A stretch of 64,000 nucleotides of DNA, taken from Fibrella aquatilis (GTDB taxonomy: Bacteria > Bacteroidota > Bacteroidia > Cytophagales > Spirosomataceae). The notes under the pieces are model-generated. The model had not been told where the DNA came from, made no database searches, and saw only the letters and a list, made by a program, of their open reading frames with translations. Location of the stretch: NCBI RefSeq assembly GCF_017353255.1, contig NZ_JAFMYU010000026.1, positions 1-64,000 on the forward strand, read 5' to 3'. Shown piece after piece: positions 15,875-23,044 of the stretch; the first letter of the stretch is position 1, and each line of letters starts with the position of its first letter. Both the position numbers and the translations under genes were made by a program.

Positions 15875-15960
15875 TAGTGTGCAGTTAAGATCACTATACG
15901 GTGGACACTGAAGGATAGGGGTTGGGGTACGTACTGTTTTTGACAAACGACTTTATCAAT

Positions 15961-16323
15961 ATGGCTAAGAACGTACTTGGTGGCAATCTGGGGTGTTGCT
16001 GCACGCAGCCCATGACGGGCTTTTATCGCGACGGGTTTTGCCGTACTGACGAACAGGACCAGGGGCGGCACGTAGTCTGCGCTATCATGACCGAACCGTT
16101 TCTTCAGTTTACGCGGTCGCAGGGCAACGACCTCTCTACCCCCCGGCCCGAATACCAGTTTCCCGGCCTGAAACCCGGCGACCGCTGGTGCCTCTGTGCC
16201 CTCCGCTGGCAGGAAGCCCACGATGCCGGAGTAGCACCACCTGTACTGCTGGCCAGCACCCACGAACGGGCACTCCACTACATCGCCCTGGATGACCTCC
16301 GCAAGCTGGCGTTTGAAGAATAA
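15961..16323 (+). CDS. DUF2237 family protein
   Basis: A 120-residue cytoplasmic protein. The ATG at 15961 starts MAKNVLGGNLGCCCTQPMTG, the conserved Cys-rich opening of DUF2237. The HVVCAIMT strand, FLQFTRSQGNDLSTP, and GLKPGDRWCLCALRWQEA with two more cysteines follow. The reaction is unknown; the conserved cysteines suggest metal or redox chemistry (inference). It ends 2 bp before the stop of the convergent T9SS gene. Confidence 0.88.
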   Translation: MAKNVLGGNLGCCCTQPMTGFYRDGFCRTDEQDQGRHVVCAIMTEPFLQFTRSQGNDLSTPRPEYQFPGLKPGDRWCLCALRWQEAHDAGVAPPVLLASTHERALHYIALDDLRKLAFEE

Positions 16324-16325
16324 CC

Positions 16326-17852
16326 TTAATAGACCAGCATAAGCCGGTTTTGCGTTGTTTTCGGCACACTTGCCTTGCCGGGCTGTTGCCGGATGTAGTC
16401 GATCTGCCAATGATACACCGCAGCGGGGCAGGGTTGGTGCCGGTAGGTGCCATCCCAGCTGAACGGCAGGCTGTTGGTGCGAAAAATAAGCTCGCCCCAG
16501 CGATTGTAGACCCGAAGTGCTGTCATCGTGATGTCGCCGCACGCCACGGGCGCAAAAACATCATTCAGCCCGTCGGCGTTGGGCGAGAAGGCGTCGGGGG
16601 CGTAGATCGTGCACGAGCAGCCACTGTAATCTACGGTTACTGAATCGACTAAGGTGGCGCAGTCATTCGTAACCGCCGCCCGGAACACCCCCGATGTGCT
16701 TACGGTCCGCTGGTTATCTGTGAAGGCGTCGAGCCACCGGAACACGCCGGCCGCGTAGGTGGGCTGTATGGTGTAGGTTTCGGCACCGCAGAGTTGTTTA
16801 TCAGGCCCCAGGCTTAGTTGGGGCGGCGCCACGTAGCGGACCTGTATGGTGTCCTTAACGGTGCAACTGCCCTGGCTAACCTGCACAGTATAACGGCCGC
16901 TTTGGCCTACCTCGTAATTTTTCTGCTGGCTACCGTCCTGCCACCGGCCAACGGTGGGCAGGCGTAAGGTCAGCGTGGCACCCGTACAGAGGGTGGTGTC
17001 GGGGCCAAGGCTGAAATCGAGTTGGTATTTCACCGTAATTGTATCGCGCAGCACCTTGCAGGGGGTCACCACCTCTACCCAGTAGGTGCCGGGTTTAGCC
17101 ACCAGCAGGGTAGGGGCGGTGCTGCCCGTGTTCCATTTGTAGGTGGTGGCACCCGGCGTTTTGGCGTTTAGCAAGTAAGTACTTCTTCGGCCACAGAGGG
17201 TGGTGTCGCGGCCCAGGTCGAGTCGGACGGGCAAGAGCGATACATCGTCGATAAACAGGTAATAGTAGCCCAGCGTAACGGGCAATTCCACAAAGTTGCC
17301 GATGGTCAGGTAGCTTTCGCCGCCTTTGGCCGTGTAGCAGCCGCCTACCTTTTCCCAGCTGTAGCGCTTTGTAAGCCGTTGCGGGCTGTTGTCGATCACC
17401 TGCGGTTTTTCGCCCGTGAGGAGCAGGTCTTTTTGAGTGGCGGTAATGAGGGATTGCGGCGACAAATAGGCCCCAAACGAGCCAACCGGGTACCGATTGG
17501 GCGTTGGCGAGCTTACGTACATATCGAGTTGGTAGGTCTCGCCTGCGTCGAGAGGTTGTTTGAGGGGCGTGGCCAGGTATTCGGCCCAGCCGGCGTCCAT
17601 AAACAGGCGGGCCAACCCCTGCCCGGAGTGGGGCGGCAGCTCAATCTGATCGGTTGGAAAACAGGTATGATAAAAGTCGGGTGTGGCCTTATTGGGGTTG
17701 TACCAGGGGCGGGCTTCCGACAGCAGGTTGTCCTGGCGGGGGCAATGGTCAAACAGCTCGAATCCGCCGTTGGGAATCAGCTCCTGACCATGTGCAGCCA
17801 CGGGCAGCAGAAAGGCGAAAAACGTGATGCCACAAAGCGCGTAGTTGATCAT
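16326..17852 (-). CDS. T9SS type B sorting-domain protein (gliding-motility C-terminal domain)
   Basis: A 508-residue exported protein (signal peptide MINYALCGITFFAFLLPVAAHG). The N-terminal half looks like a carbohydrate-binding or jelly-roll domain (LIPNGGFELFDHCP at its start, YYYLFIDDVSLLPV at its end). Then come two PKD/Ig-like repeats with the motifs LDLGRDTTLC, LGPDTTLC and LGPDKQLC, and a type B C-terminal domain beginning PDAFSPNADGLNDVFAPVAC and containing VYNRWGELIF. The last domain directs export through the type IX system and attachment to the cell surface. The ligand is unknown. Confidence 0.92.
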   Translation of the reverse strand: MINYALCGITFFAFLLPVAAHGQELIPNGGFELFDHCPRQDNLLSEARPWYNPNKATPDFYHTCFPTDQIELPPHSGQGLARLFMDAGWAEYLATPLKQPLDAGETYQLDMYVSSPTPNRYPVGSFGAYLSPQSLITATQKDLLLTGEKPQVIDNSPQRLTKRYSWEKVGGCYTAKGGESYLTIGNFVELPVTLGYYYLFIDDVSLLPVRLDLGRDTTLCGRRSTYLLNAKTPGATTYKWNTGSTAPTLLVAKPGTYWVEVVTPCKVLRDTITVKYQLDFSLGPDTTLCTGATLTLRLPTVGRWQDGSQQKNYEVGQSGRYTVQVSQGSCTVKDTIQVRYVAPPQLSLGPDKQLCGAETYTIQPTYAAGVFRWLDAFTDNQRTVSTSGVFRAAVTNDCATLVDSVTVDYSGCSCTIYAPDAFSPNADGLNDVFAPVACGDITMTALRVYNRWGELIFRTNSLPFSWDGTYRHQPCPAAVYHWQIDYIRQQPGKASVPKTTQNRLMLVY

Positions 17853-17996
17853 GATTACTGACGGGTAAGTAAGCAGCTGACTAAGTCTATCTACCTATGC
17901 AGGCTGGTAGCCTCGAAACCAACCGTTGACAGGTTTATGGGGTCATCGTACGGTCGGAAGCTGTATCTTTACTTACCGTCGTAACTGAAAACATAC

Positions 17997-19547
17997 ATGT
18001 CTGCTTTGTCTGCTACCGCCCCACCACCGCTCTCTGTGTCTACTACCGACGTTCCCGCTGACCTGCTTCGTGCCATTGTTGAACATACAGCGTCGGCCAA
18101 TTCGCTCTGGCAACCGGTGTTTGATGAGGCTGGTGAACTGGTCGATTTCAGGTATGTGTTTATCAACCCTGCCGCCGCCAATTACCTCAAGCGCGACAAC
18201 GACAGCCTGGCGGGGCAACTGGTGAGCGAAATTGTTTCTCAGTTTAAGGAGTCAGGGCAGTTTGCCATCTTCGCCAACGTCTTCACCAGCCATACCCCCT
18301 TCCGGCGCGAGATGATGCACCCGGTGATGCATCGCTGGCTCGATATTTCGGCCTCGCGGGTGGGCAATCACCTGCTGATGTCGTTCTATGATATTCACGA
18401 CATTCACCTGGCTGCCGAACGCACCAAGGCTCAAACCGAACTGCTGCAACTGGTGGTCGATCATGCACCGTCGGGTATGATGCTGCTCGAAGCAATTCGG
18501 GATGCTGAAGGTGAAATCAAGGATTTTAAGTACTTGATCACCAACGAATTAAACGCAAAGGTTACGGGTTTTACCGTCGAACAGATGACGGGGCGGCCCA
18601 TTTCGTCGTTGTTTCCCGGCTATCAATCTCTCGACTTGTTTTCGGTGTTGGTGCAGGTGACCAACACTGGCGAGACCGTACAGAACACGTTTACATATGA
18701 CCGTTACGGGGTAAAAGGCACTTTCGATGGCTACTACCTGAAACAGGGCGACGGTGTCTTGTTTACGTTTGTGAACGTGACGCGCCTGGCCGAGCAGCAA
18801 AAGCAACTCGAAACCATGAACCGCGACTTGGCCCGCAGCAATGAAAGCCTGCAACAGTTTGCCTATGTGGCCAGCCACGATTTGCAGGAGCCACTACGCA
18901 AGGTGCAGTCGTTCGGGAAAATGCTGGCCGATCAGTTTACCGAGCCGCTTGGCCCCGTGGGTACCGACCTCGTGAACCGGATGCAGTCGTCGGCCCAACG
19001 CATGTCGGCGCTAATTCATGACCTGCTCAACTACGCCCGCCTGTCGACCGATAAAGAGGCTTTGCGGACTGTGAAGCTGGATTTGGTTATGCAGGAGGCC
19101 CTGGCCGACCTCGACCTGCGCATTCAGGAAACCCGCCCCACTATTCAGATAGATCCCATGCCCGTGGTGACAGGGTCGGCTACGCAGTTGCGGCAGTTAT
19201 TTCAGAACCTGCTCAGCAACGCCCTTAAGTTTCAGGCACCCAACAACCCGCCTATGGTGGCTGTGCGCTGCCAGCCCGCCAACCCCGATCACTTACCTGA
19301 CGATCTGCCCCGCGACAAAGCATATTGGCAGATTGAGGTGCAGGACAATGGCATTGGCTTCAGCCAGCAATATGCTGACCGTATTTTCGAGGTCTTCCAG
19401 CGCCTGCATGGCAAAAACAAATACACTGGCACCGGTGTAGGCCTGGCCATTTGTCGACGCGTAACGGAAACCCACGGGGGTGGTATCTCGGTCATGAGCG
19501 AACCCGGCAAAGGCTCGACGTTTTCGGTCTACCTGCCGAAAGGGTGA
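17997..19547 (+). CDS. PAS-domain sensor histidine kinase
   Basis: A 516-residue soluble-looking kinase without transmembrane segments. Two PAS-like domains (about residues 20-135 and 145-260) are followed by a dimerisation/phosphoacceptor helix with His294 in VASHDLQEPLRKV, and an HATPase domain with N, G1 and G2 boxes (LFQNLLSNALKF, VQDNGIGFSQQYAD, GTGVGLAICRRV). It should autophosphorylate and pass phosphate to a response regulator that is not encoded nearby. The -7-like TATCTTTA at 17964 is a possible promoter element. The 3' end runs into a loose heptamer-like tract (gtgactg, gtgaaag, agcgaaa) at about 19545-19580. Confidence 0.93.
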   Translation: MSALSATAPPPLSVSTTDVPADLLRAIVEHTASANSLWQPVFDEAGELVDFRYVFINPAAANYLKRDNDSLAGQLVSEIVSQFKESGQFAIFANVFTSHTPFRREMMHPVMHRWLDISASRVGNHLLMSFYDIHDIHLAAERTKAQTELLQLVVDHAPSGMMLLEAIRDAEGEIKDFKYLITNELNAKVTGFTVEQMTGRPISSLFPGYQSLDLFSVLVQVTNTGETVQNTFTYDRYGVKGTFDGYYLKQGDGVLFTFVNVTRLAEQQKQLETMNRDLARSNESLQQFAYVASHDLQEPLRKVQSFGKMLADQFTEPLGPVGTDLVNRMQSSAQRMSALIHDLLNYARLSTDKEALRTVKLDLVMQEALADLDLRIQETRPTIQIDPMPVVTGSATQLRQLFQNLLSNALKFQAPNNPPMVAVRCQPANPDHLPDDLPRDKAYWQIEVQDNGIGFSQQYADRIFEVFQRLHGKNKYTGTGVGLAICRRVTETHGGGISVMSEPGKGSTFSVYLPKG

Positions 19548-19607
19548 ACAAGTGACTGGTGAAAGAGCGAAAGAGTGGCTGTTTGGTAGCTACCCTCCCA
19601 ACCAATT

Positions 19608-20066
19608 ATGACGCTGACCTACCGACTGGCCACCGAAGCCGACTTACCCGCCATAATCCAACTCCTGGCCGACGATGCGCTGGGTACTACCCGCGAAGCC
19701 TTCCAACTACCCCTACCAGAGAGTTATCAACAGGCGTTCCGGGTTATCCACACCGATCCCCAACAGGAACTGACGGTAGTGGAACAGGAGGGCGAGATTG
19801 TGGGCACGTTTCAACTCACGTTCATTCAATACCTCACCTACCAGGGCGGCATCCGGGCGCAGATGGAGGCCGTGCGCGTGAAGGCAACCGCGCGGGGGCA
19901 GGGCCTGGGTACGGCCATTTTCCGGTATGCCATCAACCGGGCCAAAGAGCGCGGAGCACACCTGATACAACTCACCACCGACAAAAAACGCCCCGACGCC
20001 CTCCGCTTCTACGAGTCGCTGGGGTTTGTTGCCTCACACGAAGGCATGAAGCTGCATTTGACATAA
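19608..20066 (+). CDS. GNAT family N-acetyltransferase
   Basis: A 152-residue GNAT enzyme. The N terminus MTLTYRLATEADLPAI is typical, motif A is VKATARGQGLGTAIFRYAIN with the acetyl-CoA-binding Q/RxxGxG/A turn, and motif B is QLTTDKKRPDALRFYESLGF. The substrate amine cannot be told from sequence. The ATG at 19608 is separated from the kinase gene by 60 bp containing a degenerate heptamer tract. A terminator-like hairpin follows the stop. Confidence 0.92.
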   Translation: MTLTYRLATEADLPAIIQLLADDALGTTREAFQLPLPESYQQAFRVIHTDPQQELTVVEQEGEIVGTFQLTFIQYLTYQGGIRAQMEAVRVKATARGQGLGTAIFRYAINRAKERGAHLIQLTTDKKRPDALRFYESLGFVASHEGMKLHLT

Positions 20067-20098
20067 AAAAACCGGAAGCAAGGCCCCCGGTCTTTTTT
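20063..20098 (+). terminator. Probable terminator after the GNAT gene
   Basis: A short stem accgg (20071-20075) / ccggt (20087-20091) is flanked by an A-run on the left and tttttt at 20093-20098, so the A and T runs can extend the stem. It may work in both directions. Confidence 0.55.
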
Positions 20099-20231
20099 GC
20101 GACACCAATATGAATTGAACTATTTAAGACCTAAAGAGAAGGAGATTGAATAGCACGACGAAAGTACGGTGGCAGTGTTACCCCCGTGTTATGGTCAGAT
20201 TACGGCTTGGTTACGATCTGCCGTTATATGC

Positions 20232-20849
20232 TCAGCGCACCGGCGCACCCTGCTCTTGGCGGGGCTTTTGGTAGGGCAGGGCCGCGTACTTTTTGTTAAT
20301 GGCACTGAGCCTGATCTGTTGCGCCATGAGTACCTGCTTAGCGGGTACAAACGGGGCGAATGTGGCGTGTTCGATTACAGGGGGCTTGGCGGCTGTGCCC
20401 TCCGTGGTGCGTTGCAGTGCCTTAGCCAGTGTGTCGTAGGCGAAGTAATATTTGGCCTCAGTCATGCATTGTTTCTGCCCACCACCACACGCTTTATCAT
20501 AAACGTAGTCGTGGATTTCGGCCAGTTTGTTATTGATGAAGTGGTATTGCATCACCTCCATCTTGGTGGTGCCGGTGATAATCTCTTCCCGGAGCTTCAC
20601 CAGCAGGGTGGTGTCGCCATGTTCAAACCATTTTTGTAACGTGACGAGGTTGCCCGGCTTTGGTTCGTACACTTTCCGCTTCATCTTGATGTCGAGTCGC
20701 CGGTCAAACTGGCCAATAACCTGATCAATTGAATCGGAAAGTGGGCGTGGCGCGGCCACCTGCGGCTGTTCGGGCGTTTGGGGGGCTTTTTTGCCTGTGC
20801 AGGCGGCTAGCGTAGTGGCCATGCAGAGGCCGTAAAGGAAGTACTTCAT
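20232..20849 (-). CDS. Hypothetical lipoprotein
   Basis: A 205-residue protein. The start at 20849 gives the lipoprotein signal MKYFLYGLCMATTLAACTGK (lipobox LAAC); the longer frame to 20891 overlaps the terminator of the next gene. The mature protein has an Asp/Arg/Lys-rich segment (DQVIGQFDRRLDIKMKRKVY), EHGDTTLLVKLREEIITGTT and MQYHFINNKLAEIHDYVYDK, followed by CGGGQKQC. I do not recognise a family. A single gene, with no clear link to its neighbours. Confidence 0.65.
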   Translation of the reverse strand: MKYFLYGLCMATTLAACTGKKAPQTPEQPQVAAPRPLSDSIDQVIGQFDRRLDIKMKRKVYEPKPGNLVTLQKWFEHGDTTLLVKLREEIITGTTKMEVMQYHFINNKLAEIHDYVYDKACGGGQKQCMTEAKYYFAYDTLAKALQRTTEGTAAKPPVIEHATFAPFVPAKQVLMAQQIRLSAINKKYAALPYQKPRQEQGAPVR

Positions 20850-20873
20850 AAGGGCAAAATTACGCTGGAATAC

Positions 20874-20903
20874 AAAAAAGCCTGAACACAAGGCCCAGGC
20901 TTT
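20874..20903 (-). terminator. Rho-independent terminator of the beta-helix lipoprotein gene
   Basis: On the minus strand the stem aaagcctg / caggcttt encloses 11 nt and runs into a six-T tract (20874-20879 as A on plus). It lies 24 bp past the stop at 20927. Confidence 0.85.
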
Positions 20904-20926
20904 GATGCTACTAGAATCAGGTTGTG

Positions 20927-22735
20927 TTACTGGTAAACCACCGACTGTGGGTCGAAATTAACCCAGGCTTCAGTCGTGTAGTTCTTCTCAGCCGAAACCG
21001 CTCCTACAAACGTGGGCGTTTTGTCGATGAAGGCAGCGCCTAACTTGGCATTGGTATACGCAGCACCCGTTAAGGCCGGTGAGCCCGTGGCCGGTACGGC
21101 GTTGGTTTTCAGGGCGAAAGCGTCTGTCAAACCAAAGGCATCGGTGTTTAGCAACCGGCGGTTGTTGTTGGTGCGGAAGTAAGTGATAGGGCCAACGGCT
21201 GCGCCAAACGCCGTTGAATCTGGCCCTAGGGCGTTGACCGGTGTAAGGCTACCAGCACCAGCACCGCTGATGTACAGAATATCGCGGTTAAAGTTGGCCA
21301 CATTGTTAACCGTCCCCGTCAGGTTGCCACCGATGATGTTGTTGGCGAATACGGCTTTGCCCGAAGCAAAATTGGCCGCTGTACCGCTGTAGTCAATCAG
21401 GATACCGGCGGGCCAGCCCATCACAATAGAGTTGAACAGGCTCAGGGCCGAGCTACGACGGGTATGGACACCCGCTACATAGTTGGCACTTGGAGCAGAG
21501 GCACCTGGGTTGGCCGCATTAGCTTTCACCACATAGGCCCCAGCAACTGTTGCACTCAGCGTAGTGGAGGTTGGCCCGATTAAGGTCATGTTCGAGAACA
21601 CAACCGACGTTTGGGGTAGCTTCAGCGTGGTAGAAGCACCATTGGCTTCGTTGTCTGACTCAAAACCTTTTGAACCCGATTGGTCAGCAATGGTTAAGTC
21701 GCGTACACCCATACCGAACTGTACGTTGCCTGAATAACCGTTATCGGTGTCGAAGTCGTCATCAATACCCCGATAAGCAATCAAGTAGTTCAGGTTTACG
21801 TTGCCACCAAACCACTCGAATGAGTCGTCGTTGGCGTATGACACCTGAATGTGGTCTATTTTAGTGCCTGAACCAACGGCGTACAGTGATAAACCGTTGA
21901 CTTCGTTGTTTGGCGACAGGGCTACACCAGCCCACTCGATCCGTACATAGCTTAGCACACCTGAATTATCGGCTGGGTCAGGTGCCAGTGCAGAAACGGC
22001 CGTAGTAGGCCCACCTTCTACCTTAGGAAGATCAGCTGCGTTGGTCAAGCCAGTGGCCAGGTTATGCGGCGCTTTTCCGCAGATAACCACCCCACCCCAG
22101 TCGCCAAGGTTCCGAAGGCCAGGGGCCAAGTTCGAGGTGAAAATGATGGGCTGGGCGGCTGTACCCTGCGCGTTGATTTTAGCACCTGGCTCAATAATCA
22201 GCGTACCTTTTGAGAGTTTGTCGCCCTTAATAACTGTGCCTGGTTCAATAGTGAGCGTAGCCCCGCTACGTACGTAGACAAAGCCGTTTAACAAATAGAT
22301 CTTGCTGGCCGTCCAATTGGTGTTGGCGGTAATTTCGCCCGTCACGTTCACGTTGTCTTTCGTCACTATGGTCGTCACGTTAAACTGCGTTGTAGACGTT
22401 ACGTTGCCTTTAGCATTCGTAATTGTGATTGGAAAGTTGCCTGTGATACCCGCTGGTACCTTTACCGTCAGTGCGGTGGTAGAGCCGCCGATCACATCGG
22501 CAGCTGTTGTGCCAAAAGTCACTTTATTGTTTGCAGGCGTGGCATCGAAGGCAGTACCGTTGATGACCACGGCATCGCCTGCTTTACCGGCACCCGGCGA
22601 AATGCTGGTAATGGCCAACACAGGATCGGGAACAGGGTCGGGATCTTTTTTGCAGGATGCCATAAACAGGCTGCCCAGCATCAGGAGGCTCACCACAAAC
22701 CGAGCGTGGCGAAAAGACGTTTGAATACGGATCAT
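20927..22735 (-). CDS. IPT/TIG-domain lipoprotein with beta-helix, partner of TonB receptor
   Basis: The ATG at 22735 opens a lipoprotein signal (lipobox MASC, then KKDPDPVPDP), giving 602 residues. The first domain is an IPT/TIG fold (ITSISPGAGKAGDAVVINGT and GTTAADVIGGSTTALTVKVP). The rest is a right-handed beta-helix-like surface protein with the family phrase LTIEPGTVIKGDKLSKGTLI and GNVNLNYLIAYRGIDDDFDT. A frame running back to 23038 crosses a terminator and was rejected. It lies downstream of a TonB receptor, an arrangement I recall from other Bacteroidota; the ligand is unknown. The upstream region has a small hairpin (tgggcca/tggccca near 22860-22885). Confidence 0.85.
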   Translation of the reverse strand: MIRIQTSFRHARFVVSLLMLGSLFMASCKKDPDPVPDPVLAITSISPGAGKAGDAVVINGTAFDATPANNKVTFGTTAADVIGGSTTALTVKVPAGITGNFPITITNAKGNVTSTTQFNVTTIVTKDNVNVTGEITANTNWTASKIYLLNGFVYVRSGATLTIEPGTVIKGDKLSKGTLIIEPGAKINAQGTAAQPIIFTSNLAPGLRNLGDWGGVVICGKAPHNLATGLTNAADLPKVEGGPTTAVSALAPDPADNSGVLSYVRIEWAGVALSPNNEVNGLSLYAVGSGTKIDHIQVSYANDDSFEWFGGNVNLNYLIAYRGIDDDFDTDNGYSGNVQFGMGVRDLTIADQSGSKGFESDNEANGASTTLKLPQTSVVFSNMTLIGPTSTTLSATVAGAYVVKANAANPGASAPSANYVAGVHTRRSSALSLFNSIVMGWPAGILIDYSGTAANFASGKAVFANNIIGGNLTGTVNNVANFNRDILYISGAGAGSLTPVNALGPDSTAFGAAVGPITYFRTNNNRRLLNTDAFGLTDAFALKTNAVPATGSPALTGAAYTNAKLGAAFIDKTPTFVGAVSAEKNYTTEAWVNFDPQSVVYQ

Positions 22736-22972
22736 TTGGTGAAATGAATTGGTTAATTCTCCCGCAAAGTTGACTAAGTAGTGGCGAACAAGAGGGATGC
22801 AATCGGTTATGAAATTGTTAAACAAAAAGACTTTGTCACCAGTGATACTACATATAAAATGGGCCATTTTCCCTTTCTGTTGGCCCATGCATGGCCTATT
22901 GGCCGGTTTCAATATTACCGAATTGTGAAAGCTCGTGGGTAGCTTATAGCATAGGCTGACCCGACTACGGCT

Positions 22973-23012
22973 CACCAAAAAGCCGCTCCTGAATGGGGGC
23001 GGCTTTTTGGTG
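22973..23012 (-). terminator. Strong terminator hairpin between TonB receptor and lipoprotein
   Basis: A perfect 14-bp stem (22973-22986 and 22999-23012, caccaaaaagccgc and its complement) has a 12-nt loop. It lies 33 bp past the stop of the TonB gene. With the T-rich side on either strand it can act in both directions, and it would uncouple the lipoprotein from the receptor or set their ratio. Confidence 0.85.
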
Positions 23013-23044
23013 CTGTACGAGATCAGCAGTAAGCTCAAATCTGT

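Noticed and set aside
22736-23038. N-terminal extension of the beta-helix lipoprotein
   Set aside because: It crosses a strong terminator hairpin and precedes a perfect lipoprotein signal peptide at 22735.
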